Shown here in pieces: positions 9,678 through 19,829 of a stretch of DNA of 64,000 bases; positions within the stretch are counted from its first letter, which is position 1; every line of letters begins with the position of its first letter. The notes beneath the pieces are model-generated. The model was not told the DNA's origin and did no database searches. It worked only from the letters and a program-made list of their open reading frames with translations. Where the stretch lies: positions 310,001 to 374,000 of the forward strand of contig NZ_CP027848.1 in NCBI RefSeq assembly GCF_003019275.1, read 5' to 3'. Source of the stretch: Staphylococcus muscae (GTDB lineage: Bacteria > Bacillota > Bacilli > Staphylococcales > Staphylococcaceae). The translations under genes were made by a program, and so were the position numbers.

Positions 9678-10535
9678 ATGTTTAAAGACTTTTTTAATCG
9701 CAATTCGAAAAAGAAAAAGTATGTAACGGTTCAAGATTCAAAGCAAAATGATGTCCCAGATGGCATTATGACGAAATGTCCTAACTGTAAAAAAATTATG
9801 TATACGAAAGAGCTCACAGAAAACTTAAATGTTTGTTTTAACTGTGATCACCATATCCAACTCTCAGCATATGGACGTATCGAAGCCTTAGTGGATGAAG
9901 GTAGTTTTGAAGAGTTTGACCAAGGTATGACCTCTGCAAACCCATTAAACTTTCCAGGGTATGAAGAGAAAGTAGAAAAAGATCAGAAGAAAACAAACCT
10001 AAACGAAGCTATTGTCACAGGTGTTGCTAAGTTGAACGGTATCCCATTCGGAGTCGGCGTGATGGATCCAAGATTTCGTATGGGGAGTATGGGATCCGTC
10101 GTTGGTGAAAAAATTTGTCGTATTGTCGATCACTGTACAGAACATCGCCTGCCATTCGTATTGTTTACAGCATCTGGTGGTGCCCGCATGCAAGAAGGTA
10201 TCATTTCATTGATGCAGATGGCAAAAACTTCTGTTTCACTAGAGCGACATTCTGAAGCAGGTCAATTGTTCATTTCATATATGACGCATCCGACAACCGG
10301 TGGTGTTTCAGCAAGCTTTGCTTCTGTTGGAGATATCAATCTTGCTGAACCAAAAGCGTTGATTGGCTTTGCAGGGCGTCGTGTCATTGAACAAACTATT
10401 AACGAAAAGTTACCCGATGATTTTCAGACAGCAGAGTTCTTATTAGCACATGGCCAATTGGACAAAGTGGTACACCGCAGTGAGATGAGAGAGACACTCG
10501 CAACACTGTTTGAAATGCATCGTGAGGTGAAATAA
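9678..10535 (+). CDS. accD: Acetyl-CoA carboxylase carboxyltransferase subunit beta
   Basis: A 285-residue AccD starting [10 protein letters not shown], with TGGAGG upstream of ATG 9678; an in-frame upstream ATG (9627) has no RBS. The N-terminal four-cysteine zinc ribbon is complete (C34, C37, C53, C56). The crotonase-fold carboxyltransferase core includes [12 protein letters not shown] and [12 protein letters not shown]. With AccA it transfers carboxyl from biotinyl-AccB to acetyl-CoA, giving malonyl-CoA for fatty-acid synthesis. Two bases separate it from accA, so the subunits are translated together. Confidence 0.95.
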   Translation: MFKDFFNRNSKKKKYVTVQDSKQNDVPDGIMTKCPNCKKIMYTKELTENLNVCFNCDHHIQLSAYGRIEALVDEGSFEEFDQGMTSANPLNFPGYEEKVEKDQKKTNLNEAIVTGVAKLNGIPFGVGVMDPRFRMGSMGSVVGEKICRIVDHCTEHRLPFVLFTASGGARMQEGIISLMQMAKTSVSLERHSEAGQLFISYMTHPTTGGVSASFASVGDINLAEPKALIGFAGRRVIEQTINEKLPDDFQTAEFLLAHGQLDKVVHRSEMRETLATLFEMHREVK

Positions 10536-10537
10536 AT

Positions 10538-11482
10538 ATGTTAGAATTTGAAAAATCGATAGAAGCAATTAAGAAGAAAATTCAATCTTTAGAAGAAACA
10601 CAAAGTAAAAATGATGTTGATTTGACAGACGAAATTGAGATGTTACAAGCGGCTCTTGAAAATGAAAAAGAGAAAGTTTACACATCATTGAAGTCATGGG
10701 ATCGTGTTCAACTTGCACGCTTACCTGAACGACCGACTGTTCTTGATTACATACCGTACATATTTGATGACTTTATCGAATTACATGGAGATCGGAGTTT
10801 TAGAGATGATCCATCAATGATTGGTGGATTGGCATATTTCGATGGCAAGCCTGTAACTGTCATAGGTCAGCAGCGTGGTAAAGATACAAAAGATAACATA
10901 TATCGTAACTTTGGTATGGCACATCCGGAAGGGTATCGTAAAGCATTAAGATTGATGAAGCAAGCAGAGAAATTTCAACGCCCAATCATAACGTTTATTG
11001 ATACGAAAGGAGCCTATCCGGGTAAAGCTGCAGAAGAACGTGGACAAAGTGAATCTATTGCGAGAAACTTAGTCGAAATGGCATCCTTAACTGTTCCAGT
11101 CATTGCAATTGTTATTGGTGAAGGTGGTAGCGGAGGTGCACTTGGACTTGGTGTTGCCAATCGCTTACTAATGCTTGAAAATAGTACGTATTCAGTTATT
11201 TCTCCAGAAGGTGCTGCTGGCATATTATGGAAAGATAGTAGTCTCGCTAAAATTGCAGCTGAAACAATGAGAATTACAGCTTATGATTTACTTGAGTTGA
11301 ATGTAGCAGATGATGTCATTAAAGAACCATTAGGTGGGGCGCATCATGACGTGCATATGCAAGCGAGCCGTATTAAAAAAACTTTGACAAAGCAACTAGA
11401 AGATTTTCAACATATGGCACCGAACGATATACGAGAAGACAGATATCAAAAGTATAGAAATATCGGGACATTTATTGAATAG
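10538..11482 (+). CDS. accA: Acetyl-CoA carboxylase carboxyltransferase subunit alpha
   Basis: A 314-residue AccA, full length. The N-terminal coiled helical part (about 1-45, [12 protein letters not shown]) precedes the carboxyltransferase fold with [16 protein letters not shown] and [13 protein letters not shown], the oxyanion-hole and CoA-contact regions. It partners AccD as an alpha2-beta2 carboxyltransferase. The RBS GAGGTGA lies in the end of accD. A hairpin with a T-run follows at 11492, then IS copy 1 starts 82 bp after the stop, so the insertion does not damage accA. Confidence 0.95.
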   Translation: MLEFEKSIEAIKKKIQSLEETQSKNDVDLTDEIEMLQAALENEKEKVYTSLKSWDRVQLARLPERPTVLDYIPYIFDDFIELHGDRSFRDDPSMIGGLAYFDGKPVTVIGQQRGKDTKDNIYRNFGMAHPEGYRKALRLMKQAEKFQRPIITFIDTKGAYPGKAAEERGQSESIARNLVEMASLTVPVIAIVIGEGGSGGALGLGVANRLLMLENSTYSVISPEGAAGILWKDSSLAKIAAETMRITAYDLLELNVADDVIKEPLGGAHHDVHMQASRIKKTLTKQLEDFQHMAPNDIREDRYQKYRNIGTFIE

Positions 11483-11491
11483 TAAAATGAT

Positions 11492-11532
11492 AACAGTTAT
11501 TGTGTTAAAATAGCATAATAGCTGTTTTTTTT
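11492..11532 (+). terminator. accDA rho-independent terminator
   Basis: AACAGTTATT (11492-11501) pairs with AATAGCTGTT (11517-11526) with one G-U pair, followed by a run of T residues. It lies 10 bp after the accA stop. Confidence 0.75.
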
Positions 11533-11555
11533 AATAAACATATCACAAGTCCATA

Positions 11556-11563
11556 TTTTTAAA
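11556..11563. repeat. 8-bp target-site duplication, IS copy 1 left
   Basis: TTTTTAAA immediately before the IS is repeated exactly at 13335-13342 immediately after it. An 8-bp duplication is the size expected for ISL3-family transposition and fixes the ends of the element. Confidence 0.9.
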
Positions 11564-11580
11564 GGGTCTTAATCTTTTGT

Positions 11581-11616
11581 GGTGGGATGGCATGAAATGC
11601 TATCCCGCCTTTTTTA
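11581..11616 (+). terminator. Inward-facing terminator at the IS left end
   Basis: GGTGGGATGGCA (11581-11592) pairs with TGCTATCCCGCC (11598-11609), loop TGAAA, two G-U pairs, then TTTTTT. It would stop transcripts entering from accA before they reach the transposase. The same hairpin is in copy 2 (about 28402-28437, read from the minus strand). Confidence 0.75.
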
Positions 11617-11708
11617 TGTTTTAAATCATTTGTATACAAAAAAAGCGCTCACGCCTCTATAATTTTAAGTGACTAAACAAAAAAATAAAGAGGAGACATG
11701 ATGCGCCT

Positions 11709-13019
11709 ATGTGTAATGATATATTAAAACTACTAAAAATAAAAGATGAAAATATTCAAGTTCTTAAGGTGGAAGAAGATGTAGAAGTGCGTGGTCGGCT
11801 TTCTACGGTTGTTTATGGAACACTTTCTTATACACCCAAAGCTTGTATGAAGTGTGGTTGTGTCAATGATGGGCAAATCCATAAGCATGGTAAACGCGTT
11901 TCGCGTTTAACACTATTAAAATCTCAAGAATCCAATGTTTATCTTAATTTAGCGAAAGAACGCTTTAAGTGTCTACATTGTTTAAAGACTTTTACGGCTC
12001 AAACAAACATTGTTGATAGTAACTGCTTTATTACCAACCGTGTGAAATTAGCGATTCAGGATAAACTCACACGTGTACAGTGTGAGATAGATATCGCTCA
12101 TGATTGTAGTGTTTCACCGAGTACAGTTAAAAGATGTATTCATCAACTCTCACAATCATTAATAGTCAAACCTTCATCTGGATTGCCAAAACATATCTCC
12201 ATAGATGAGTTTAAAAGCGTTAAGAACGTGACAACAGCGATGAGTTTTTTGTTTATAGATAATGAAACGAATCAGATTATTGATATCTTAGAAGATAGAC
12301 GTATTCATAAACTCAAAGAGTACTTCTATCGCTTTGATCGACGTGAACGATTAGCTGTTAAAACTGTAACTGCTGATATGTATGAACCATACATCAACTT
12401 CATTCATGAAGTATTTCCAAATGCGATTTTGATCTTTGATCGCTTTCACATTGTTCAGCACCTTAATCGTGAATTAAATAAGCAACGTATTTCTGTAATG
12501 AATGCTTATCGCTATCGATCATCAACAGATTACACGAAAATGAAAAAGCACTGGAAACTCTTTCTTTCTGACAGGCAGGATATTAATAGTTATGAATACT
12601 TTTGGTCGAAGTCTTTCAAAACGTACACAACATCAAGAGATGTTTTAACATATCTACTAAGTCTTGATCAGCAGCTCTATGACACTTATATGTTAGTTCA
12701 TCAACTTCGTGAAGCATTGAAACAATGTGACTGGTTACGTTTCAAAGAAACTTTAATGGGTGTCGAAAAGAAGCATGTATCACGTGGTGTTTGGCGTATC
12801 ATTCGATTCTATAAGAAATACGAGTATGTCCTTTACTCAACAATCAAGTACCCGAAGTTTAACAATGGAGCGATTGAAGGTATCAATAATAAAATTAAGC
12901 TTATTAAACGTGTATCATATGGCTATCGCAACTTTAATAACTTTAAAGCGAGAATACTCATCATTTTTAAGCTGTATCAACGTTCTAAAAAGCAAGAGCT
13001 ATTAAGCTGTGTTGCATAA
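11709..13019 (+). CDS. ISL3-family transposase (copy 1)
   Basis: A 436-residue DDE transposase with intact reading frame. It has an N-terminal zinc-finger-like cysteine region (CMKCGC near 51 and CLHC near 94), a HTH around 125-150, and the catalytic triad inferred as D166 (SIDEFKS), D244 (IFDRFHIVQHLN) and E390 (NGAIEGINNKIK), followed by the VSYGYRNFNNF motif typical of ISL3. The ATG at 11709 lies 13 nt after AGGAG, longer than usual, and two out-of-frame ATGs sit between. It differs from copy 2 by only two residues near the C-terminus (E/G and S/N). Likely active. Confidence 0.93.
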   Translation: MCNDILKLLKIKDENIQVLKVEEDVEVRGRLSTVVYGTLSYTPKACMKCGCVNDGQIHKHGKRVSRLTLLKSQESNVYLNLAKERFKCLHCLKTFTAQTNIVDSNCFITNRVKLAIQDKLTRVQCEIDIAHDCSVSPSTVKRCIHQLSQSLIVKPSSGLPKHISIDEFKSVKNVTTAMSFLFIDNETNQIIDILEDRRIHKLKEYFYRFDRRERLAVKTVTADMYEPYINFIHEVFPNAILIFDRFHIVQHLNRELNKQRISVMNAYRYRSSTDYTKMKKHWKLFLSDRQDINSYEYFWSKSFKTYTTSRDVLTYLLSLDQQLYDTYMLVHQLREALKQCDWLRFKETLMGVEKKHVSRGVWRIIRFYKKYEYVLYSTIKYPKFNNGAIEGINNKIKLIKRVSYGYRNFNNFKARILIIFKLYQRSKKQELLSCVA

Positions 13020-13334
13020 AGATTACCTCGTAACTTAACATGTCACAAACGCTCATATAACTGTATGGTGTAAAATCATTTCTAATACGAGACGCCTAAG
13101 GCAACAAGCCGAACTGAAAATCCATTTTGGCTTCACTTATTCAATAAAGCCAAAATTAGTTGAAGTGAGGCGCCTTGGCAAGTGAGTATTAAAGAAATGA
13201 TAGTACTCAAAAAGCGTACAATTAATGAATAACTGTACGCTTAAATGAATGTAGTGATTACTACGTGTTATGATTAAGTTAAATATAAAATTAGTTACTT
13301 TTAATTATCTGCCCACCACAAAAGATGGACATCC
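13020..13334 (+). other. Non-coding structured tail of the IS
   Basis: About 315 bp after the transposase hold no ORF of note but several inverted repeats. ATTTTGGCTT (13124-13133) pairs perfectly with AAGCCAAAAT (13147-13156), flanked by partly complementary GCC-rich arms. A second hairpin AAGCGTACA...TGTACGCTT (about 13209-13242) probably terminates the transposase transcript. The same tail is in copy 2, which has a 6-bp insertion here that accounts for the whole length difference. Confidence 0.6.
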
Positions 13335-13342
13335 TTTTTAAA
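13335..13342. repeat. 8-bp target-site duplication, IS copy 1 right
   Basis: TTTTTAAA, identical to 11556-11563. Confidence 0.9.
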
Positions 13343-13442
13343 TAACTTTAATTGTGTAAAAAGTTTCAATTCCTCATTGCTTGTAAAGAAGAAAAATTAG
13401 CTACCATAACAAGTTTGGTGTCAAAATTATGAAATTATCATT

Positions 13443-13456
13443 TTAAACCGTTTTCA
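13443..13456 (+). promoter_or_regulatory. cre-like CcpA site upstream of pfkA
   Basis: TTAAACCGTTTTCA matches 13 of 14 positions of TGNAANCGNTNNCA (mismatch at the second base). It lies 88 bp before pfkA. In Firmicutes CcpA controls glycolytic genes, so catabolite control of pfkA-pyk is plausible; not tested here. Confidence 0.45.
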
Positions 13457-13516
13457 TTTTTTTGGCGCTAGAATATTAATGGAATGCACAATTGATTTGT
13501 GTTATTTTTAACTTAA

Positions 13517-14515
<999 letters not shown>

Positions 14516-14533
14516 ACTTAGGAGGCAATGTTA

Positions 14534-16294
14534 ATGAAAAAGACAAAAATTGTATGTACAATTGGTCCAGCATCTGAATCTGAAGAGATGTTGCAAAAAT
14601 TAATGACAGCAGGAATGAACGTGGCACGTTTGAACTTCTCACACGGTTCACATGAAGAACATGCTGCACGTATTGCAACGATTCGTAAAGTTGCAAAAAA
14701 ATTAAACAAAAATATCGGTATTTTACTAGATACAAAAGGACCTGAAATCCGTACACATAATATGAAAAATGGTCTTATTATGTTACAAAAAGGTTCAGAC
14801 GTAACAGTAAGTATGGAAGAAGTTGAAGGGACAGAAGAAAAGTTCTCAGTGACTTACCCACAATTAATCGATGATATTGAAATTGGATCATATATTTTGC
14901 TTGATGACGGCTTAGTAGAATTAGTTGTTAAAGAGATTGATAAAGCAGCTGGAGAAGTTCATTGTACAGTCTTAAACACAGGTGAATTAAAAAATAAAAA
15001 AGGTGTCAACTTACCGGGTGTAAGCGTCAACTTACCAGGAATTACTGAAAAAGATGCTGCAGATATCCGATTCGGTATCGAACAAGACGTTGATTTCATC
15101 GCAGCAAGCTTTGTTCGTCGTGCGAGTGATGTACTAGAAATTCGACGCATTTTAGAAGATGAAAACAACAATAATATTACGATTATTCCTAAAATCGAAA
15201 ACCAAGAAGGTATCGACAATATCGATGAAATCTTAGAAGTTTCTGATGGTTTGATGATTGCGCGTGGTGACATGGGTGTGGAAATTCCACCAGAAGCAGT
15301 ACCAGTTGTTCAAAAAGAATTAATTCGCAAATGTAACAAACTTGGTAAACCAGTTATCACAGCAACACAAATGTTAGATTCAATGCAACGTAACCCACGT
15401 GCAACACGTGCGGAAGCATCAGACGTTGCCAATGCGATTTACGATGGTACAGATGCAGTAATGTTATCAGGTGAAACAGCTGCTGGGGCATATCCTGAAG
15501 AAGCTGTTATCGCAATGAATAATATTGCACTTGCTGCTGAACAAGCACAGGACTACAAAAAGTTATTATCTGATCGTACGAAACTTGTTGAAACATCACT
15601 TGTAAACGCAATTGGAGTATCAACTGCACACACAGCTTTAAACTTAAACGTTAAAGCAATCGTTGCAGCGACAGAAAGTGGTAATACAGCGCGTACGATT
15701 TCTAAATATCGTCCAAAATCAGACATCATTGCAGTGACGCCGAAAGCAACAACTGCAAGACAATGTTCATTGATTTGGGGTGTTTATCCAGTCATCCGTG
15801 AAGGAATCTATACAACAGACGAAATGTTAAACAACGCAGTTGCAACAGCAGTAGAAACAGAACGTGTTGTGAATGGTGATCTTATCATCATTACTGCGGG
15901 TGTCCCAACTGGTGAAACAGGTACAACAAACTTGATGAAATTGCACTTAATTGGTGAAGATTTAGCAAGTGGTCAAGGTATTGGTCGTACTTCAGCAGTC
16001 GGTCGTACAGTTGTTGTCAACGATGCGAAAGAATTAGAAGGTAAAAACCTAGAAGGTGCAGTTATCGTAACAACTTCAGTTGATGATGCGATCGTACCTT
16101 ACTTAGATGGTGTTGCAGCATTAGTTACAGAAGAAGGCGGCTTGACATCTCCAAGTGCGATTATCGGATTAGAAAAATCAATTCCAACAATCGTAGGTGT
16201 AAAAGATGTGACATCAGTCATTCCTGATAATGTCTTCGTAACAGTAGACGCAGCACAAGGTAAAGTATTCGAAGGTTATGCTAACGTATTATAA
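14534..16294 (+). CDS. pyk: Pyruvate kinase
   Basis: A 586-residue pyruvate kinase of the Firmicutes long form. ATG 14534 is chosen over 14528 because GGAGG (14521-14525) has 8-nt spacing to it and the protein then begins [14 protein letters not shown]. The TIM-barrel core carries [10 protein letters not shown] near 66, [11 protein letters not shown] near 240 and [14 protein letters not shown] near 277. The last 110 residues are the extra PEP-utiliser-like domain (SPSAIIGLE), absent from E. coli PykF. It makes pyruvate and ATP from PEP and ADP. A strong terminator follows. Confidence 0.96.
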   Translation: MKKTKIVCTIGPASESEEMLQKLMTAGMNVARLNFSHGSHEEHAARIATIRKVAKKLNKNIGILLDTKGPEIRTHNMKNGLIMLQKGSDVTVSMEEVEGTEEKFSVTYPQLIDDIEIGSYILLDDGLVELVVKEIDKAAGEVHCTVLNTGELKNKKGVNLPGVSVNLPGITEKDAADIRFGIEQDVDFIAASFVRRASDVLEIRRILEDENNNNITIIPKIENQEGIDNIDEILEVSDGLMIARGDMGVEIPPEAVPVVQKELIRKCNKLGKPVITATQMLDSMQRNPRATRAEASDVANAIYDGTDAVMLSGETAAGAYPEEAVIAMNNIALAAEQAQDYKKLLSDRTKLVETSLVNAIGVSTAHTALNLNVKAIVAATESGNTARTISKYRPKSDIIAVTPKATTARQCSLIWGVYPVIREGIYTTDEMLNNAVATAVETERVVNGDLIIITAGVPTGETGTTNLMKLHLIGEDLASGQGIGRTSAVGRTVVVNDAKELEGKNLEGAVIVTTSVDDAIVPYLDGVAALVTEEGGLTSPSAIIGLEKSIPTIVGVKDVTSVIPDNVFVTVDAAQGKVFEGYANVL

Positions 16295-16312
16295 TCTTTA
16301 AGTATAAATGTC

Positions 16313-16357
16313 AAAAGACAGTAAAATCTGAAAAGGATTTTACTGTCTTTTTTACAA
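16313..16357 (+). terminator. pfkA-pyk terminator
   Basis: A perfect 16-bp stem: AAAAGACAGTAAAATC (16313-16328) pairs with GATTTTACTGTCTTTT (16336-16351), ending in a T-run. It lies 18 bp after the pyk stop. Confidence 0.9.
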
Positions 16358-16638
16358 CAGCCGAAAGAACAGGCCAATCTGTTGTCATCATATTTAATTA
16401 TGGTGTATGATAAATAAATGAAAAGGCATACAAAACAGGATGTCTTGTAAAGTGAAAACGCATAGAAAGCGTGCCATCATCACATTTATGCCACTAATGT
16501 CGGTTGTTACATATACTATTATTAGATAATTCTGACTTCGCAAGTTCTTAAATTGTTCACAAATTTGCTAAAATTAGATATAATATATTTATGAAAGCCG
16601 TTACATTAGAGCGAATATACAGTAAAGGGGAAATTACT
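16358..16638 (+). promoter_or_regulatory. citZ upstream region with promoter and cre-like site
   Basis: About 280 bp without a gene. A cre-like element GTGAAAACGCATAGAA (16452-16467; 14 of 16 to the CcpA consensus) is followed by promoter TTCACA-N17-TATAAT (16556-16561, 16579-16584), about 55 bp before citZ. A second promoter-like TTGTTA with TAGATAAT lies near 16503-16530. Bacillus ytvI/ytwI, found here in B. subtilis, are absent. Confidence 0.5.
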
Positions 16639-17757
16639 ATGGCAGAATTAATCAGAGGTTTAGAAGGGGTTATTGCAGCCGAAACAAAAATTAGTTCGAT
16701 TATCGATAGCCAATTAACTTATGCGGGATATGATATCGATGACTTAACTGAAAATGCATTATTTGAAGAAGTGATGTTCCTGCTATGGAATTATCGTTTA
16801 CCAAACGAGCAAGAACTGAAAGAATTACAAGAAAAATTATACGGCTATATGACGTTAAATCCACGAATGTACAGTCACTTCGAAGAGTATACGACTGACA
16901 AGGTACATCCGATGACGGCTTTACGTACTTCATTATCTTACCTTGCACACTTCGATGAAAATGCAGATGAGAATGATGAAGATGCGATCAAAGAACGTGC
17001 AATTCGTATTCAAGCAAAAGTTGCATCTTTAGTGACATCATTTGCACGTGTTCGTGAAGGTAAAGAACCAGTTAAGCCAGATCCATCATTGAGTTATGCT
17101 GCAAACTTCTTATATATGTTACGTGGTGAAAAACCAACAGATGTAGAAATTGAAGGCTTCAACAAAGCATTAATTTTACATGCTGACCATGAATTAAACG
17201 CATCAGCATTTACAGCACGTTGTACGGTATCATCTTTATCTGATATGTATTCTGGTGTAACAGCTGCAATCGGTTCATTAAAGGGACCTTTACATGGTGG
17301 AGCAAATGAACAAGTAATGCGCATGTTATTTGAAATTGGTTCTATTGATAAAGTAGATGCGTATCTTGAAAATGCATTTGCTAACAAACAAAAAGTAATG
17401 GGCTTTGGTCACCGTGTATATAAAAATGGCGACCCACGTGCAAAATACTTAAAAGAAATGAGTCGCAAAATTACTGAAGAGACAGGTCAAAAAGAACTCT
17501 TTGAAATGTCTGTAAAAATTGCAGATATTATTAAAGAAGAAAAAGGTCTCTTACCAAACGTTGATTTTTACAGTGCGACTGTGTATCACAGCATGGGTAT
17601 CGAGCATGACTTGTTCACACCAATTTTTGCGGTAAGCCGTACTTCAGGTTGGACAGCTCATATCATTGAACAATTGGCGAACAACCGTATCATTCGTCCT
17701 CGTGCAACATATATTGGCGAAACAAACCGTAAATACGAGCCAATTGAAAAACGCTAA
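16639..17757 (+). CDS. citZ: Citrate synthase
   Basis: A 372-residue type-II-like short citrate synthase. ATG 16639 follows AAAGGGG; a longer in-frame reading from 16591 has no RBS. The catalytic triad is intact: H219 in PLHGGAN, H258 in GFGHRVYK and D309 in VDFYSATVY. It condenses oxaloacetate and acetyl-CoA to start the TCA cycle. Forty-nine bases separate it from icd, as in the staphylococcal citZ-icd operon. Promoter and cre-like site upstream suggest glucose repression. Confidence 0.95.
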   Translation: MAELIRGLEGVIAAETKISSIIDSQLTYAGYDIDDLTENALFEEVMFLLWNYRLPNEQELKELQEKLYGYMTLNPRMYSHFEEYTTDKVHPMTALRTSLSYLAHFDENADENDEDAIKERAIRIQAKVASLVTSFARVREGKEPVKPDPSLSYAANFLYMLRGEKPTDVEIEGFNKALILHADHELNASAFTARCTVSSLSDMYSGVTAAIGSLKGPLHGGANEQVMRMLFEIGSIDKVDAYLENAFANKQKVMGFGHRVYKNGDPRAKYLKEMSRKITEETGQKELFEMSVKIADIIKEEKGLLPNVDFYSATVYHSMGIEHDLFTPIFAVSRTSGWTAHIIEQLANNRIIRPRATYIGETNRKYEPIEKR

Positions 17758-17806
17758 AATATTTTCAGATTAAGCAACTAAATTATTTTTTGGAGGTTAT
17801 TTAACA

Positions 17807-19069
17807 ATGAGTGAAAAAATCGTAAAAACAGACAGTGGATTACAAGTGCCGGATCAACCAATTATTCCATTTATTATCGGTGATGGAATTGGACCAGATA
17901 TTTGGGGAGCGGCAAGTCGCGTAATCGACGAAGCTGTAAAGAAAGCCTATGATGGCAAGAAAGAAATTGCATGGAAAGAAGTATTAGCAGGTCAAAAAGC
18001 ATTTGATGAAACGGGCGAATGGTTACCTGCTGAAACATTAGATACCATCAAATCATACTTGATTGCAATCAAAGGGCCATTAACAACACCAATTGGCGGC
18101 GGTATTCGTTCACTAAACGTTGCGTTACGTCAAGAATTAGATTTATTCACATGTTTACGTCCAGTGCGTTGGTTCCAAGGTGTGCCATCTCCTGTTAAAC
18201 GTCCAGAAGATACAGATATGGTTATCTTCCGTGAAAATACTGAAGATATTTATGCAGGTATCGAATTCAAAGAAGGTTCAGAAGAAGTTAAGAAAGTCAT
18301 TGACTTCCTACAAAATGAAATGGGCGCTAAGAATATCCGTTTCCCTGAATCATCAGGTATCGGTATTAAACCCGTTTCTAAAGAAGGTACTGAGCGTTTA
18401 GTTCGTGCAGCGATTCAATATGCTTTAGACAACAACCGTAAGTCTTTAACGCTTGTACACAAAGGTAATATTATGAAGTTTACTGAAGGTGCATTTAAGC
18501 AATGGGGTTACGACTTAGCTGAAGCAGAGTTTGGTGACAAAGTATTCACATGGCAACAATATGATCGCCTAGTAGAATCAGAAGGTAAAGGTGCTGCAAA
18601 CGCTGCTCAAGAAAAAGCAGAACAAGAAGGTAAAATTATTGTCAAAGATTCTATCGCTGACATCTTCTTACAACAAATCTTAACACGTCCTGCTGAGCAT
18701 GATGTTGTTGCAACAATGAACTTAAATGGTGACTATATTTCAGATGCATTAGCAGCACAAGTAGGTGGTATTGGTATCGCTCCAGGTGCGAACATCAACT
18801 ACGAAACAGGTCATGCTATTTTTGAAGCAACTCATGGTACAGCGCCAAAATATGCAGGATTAAACAAGGTAAACCCATCATCTGTCTTATTATCAGGTGT
18901 ATTAATGTTAGAACACCTTGGTTGGCAAGAAGCAGCAGATTTGATTACAGCTTCTGTTGAAAAAACGATCGCATCTAAAGTTGTAACTTATGACTTTGCT
19001 CGCTTAATGGACGGTGCAACAGAAGTATCAACATCAGCATTTGCAGATGAACTTATCAAAAACTTATAA
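17807..19069 (+). CDS. icd: NADP-dependent isocitrate dehydrogenase
   Basis: A 420-residue monofunctional Icd. Features include the substrate loop [13 protein letters not shown] with the conserved serine, the [11 protein letters not shown] segment, the dimer/metal-site region [12 protein letters not shown], and the adenine-binding HGTAPKYAG. It oxidises isocitrate to 2-oxoglutarate with NADP. TTGGAGG precedes the ATG. It is the last gene of the citZ-icd unit; unlike Bacillus no mdh follows, and small membrane ORFs occupy that place. Confidence 0.95.
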   Translation: MSEKIVKTDSGLQVPDQPIIPFIIGDGIGPDIWGAASRVIDEAVKKAYDGKKEIAWKEVLAGQKAFDETGEWLPAETLDTIKSYLIAIKGPLTTPIGGGIRSLNVALRQELDLFTCLRPVRWFQGVPSPVKRPEDTDMVIFRENTEDIYAGIEFKEGSEEVKKVIDFLQNEMGAKNIRFPESSGIGIKPVSKEGTERLVRAAIQYALDNNRKSLTLVHKGNIMKFTEGAFKQWGYDLAEAEFGDKVFTWQQYDRLVESEGKGAANAAQEKAEQEGKIIVKDSIADIFLQQILTRPAEHDVVATMNLNGDYISDALAAQVGGIGIAPGANINYETGHAIFEATHGTAPKYAGLNKVNPSSVLLSGVLMLEHLGWQEAADLITASVEKTIASKVVTYDFARLMDGATEVSTSAFADELIKNL

Positions 19070-19090
19070 TCATCCGTTTCGATGATTTTC

Positions 19091-19124
19091 AGAGATCAGA
19101 CGTTGATATGTCTGATCTCTTTTT
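19091..19124 (+). terminator. citZ-icd terminator
   Basis: AGAGATCAGAC (19091-19101) pairs perfectly with GTCTGATCTCT (19110-19120), followed by TTTTT. Canonical rho-independent terminator. Confidence 0.9.
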
Positions 19125-19228
19125 AGGTAAAGAAGCATCGATAGGTTACGAATTACAAAATCAACTGGTAAAATATCTCGTAGCACATATACTTAAGTAA
19201 ATATTTATAAAAGTTAATGGAGAGGCAA

Positions 19229-19396
19229 TTGGTAACTATAATTTTGTATCAAATGCTTCTGTTATTTTGTGTAGCAATTTTATATTTGTTAATTATTCAT
19301 GGTTATTTAACGCCTGACTTTATGGTAATGGAAGCTATGATGATTTTAACTATCTTTTTCTTATGTATATTATTTGATGGCATTTACGAAAGATGA
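19229..19396 (+). CDS. Small two-helix membrane protein (TTG start)
   Basis: A 55-codon frame starting TTG 19229 behind GGAGAGG with 5-nt spacing. It begins with a hydrophobic helix (about 4-23, IILYQMLLLFCVAILYLL), a short polar loop with HGYLTPDF, and a second helix (about 32-50, MEAMMILTIFFLCILFDG), ending YER. I do not recognise it. The RBS and two clean membrane segments argue it is translated. It lies between the icd terminator and phoP, overlapping the next small frame by 20 bp. No promoter is obvious. Short length keeps confidence moderate. Confidence 0.5.
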   Translation: MVTIILYQMLLLFCVAILYLLIIHGYLTPDFMVMEAMMILTIFFLCILFDGIYER

Positions 19397-19502
19397 AAAA
19401 GGATCTGATTTTAAAAAATTATTATTGTCATCTTTGCTTTTCGTACCATGTATTTTACTAGCTATATATATGATTACTAAAGTTTTCATATGTTATTATT
19501 AA
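19377..19502 (+). CDS. Possible small one-helix membrane protein, overlapping
   Basis: A 41-codon frame from ATG 19377, overlapping the end of the preceding ORF in another frame. It reads MAFTKDEKGSDFKK followed by a single hydrophobic helix (about 15-38, LLLSSLLFVPCILLAIYMIT). No RBS is visible, so translation would depend on coupling to the upstream ORF, or the two frames may be halves of one gene split by a frameshift. I do not recognise it; weak call. Confidence 0.28.
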   Translation: MAFTKDEKGSDFKKLLLSSLLFVPCILLAIYMITKVFICYY

Positions 19503-19539
19503 AAGTCTACTATAAAAATAAATTACTATTACGTTTGTG

Positions 19540-19545
19540 TATAAT
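19540..19545 (+). promoter_or_regulatory. -10 element before the 58-aa membrane ORF
   Basis: TATAAT preceded directly by TG, 41 bp upstream of the 19587 start. No good -35 at the usual distance. Confidence 0.35.
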
Positions 19546-19586
19546 TATATTTATGGAATCACAAATACAATTTGAGGTAAATTTTG

Positions 19587-19763
19587 ATGAAATATCGCAT
19601 TTTAGCCATTATTTTATTTTCAATCACTACATTGACTTATTATTTTCTAATACAGCCTAAATTAAATTTAGATAATCCGATGATTCATTTTATGTCAACG
19701 TTGACTCTATTTATTATAGGATTGATTATTTGTGTTATTGGAAGAAAATTAGATGAAAAATAA
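19587..19763 (+). CDS. Small two-helix membrane protein
   Basis: A 58-residue frame starting ATG 19587 with TTGAGG upstream (9-nt spacing). Two transmembrane helices are evident: about 4-22 (RILAIILFSITTLTYYFLI) and about 36-53 (MSTLTLFIIGLIICVIG), separated by a polar QPKLNLDNP loop and ending in charged RKLDEK. A TATAAT lies upstream. I do not recognise a family. The topology, with a Lys/Arg-bearing N-terminus and charged tail, fits a small inner membrane protein. It lies 160 bp before phoP on the same strand. Confidence 0.55.
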   Translation: MKYRILAIILFSITTLTYYFLIQPKLNLDNPMIHFMSTLTLFIIGLIICVIGRKLDEK

Positions 19764-19829
19764 TTTTCCGACGTTTGATTAAATATTCACTTCCAAATGA
19801 ATGTAATTTAAATCTAAGAAATACGTTTA

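Larger units (their letters stand above)
11564..13334 (+). mobile_element. ISL3-family insertion sequence, copy 1 (1771 bp)
   Basis: Complete IS bounded by an exact 8-bp duplication (TTTTTAAA). Terminal inverted repeats of 23 bp match at 19 positions. The inner 15 bases ATCTTTTGTGGTGGG are identical at both ends; the outer bases differ (GGGTCTTA left, GGATGTCC right). It carries one transposase gene, an inward-reading terminator hairpin at the left end and an unusual non-coding tail of about 315 bp after the transposase. Its only other copy in the window is the inverted 1777-bp element at 26678-28454. It sits between accA and pfkA without disrupting either. Confidence 0.95.
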
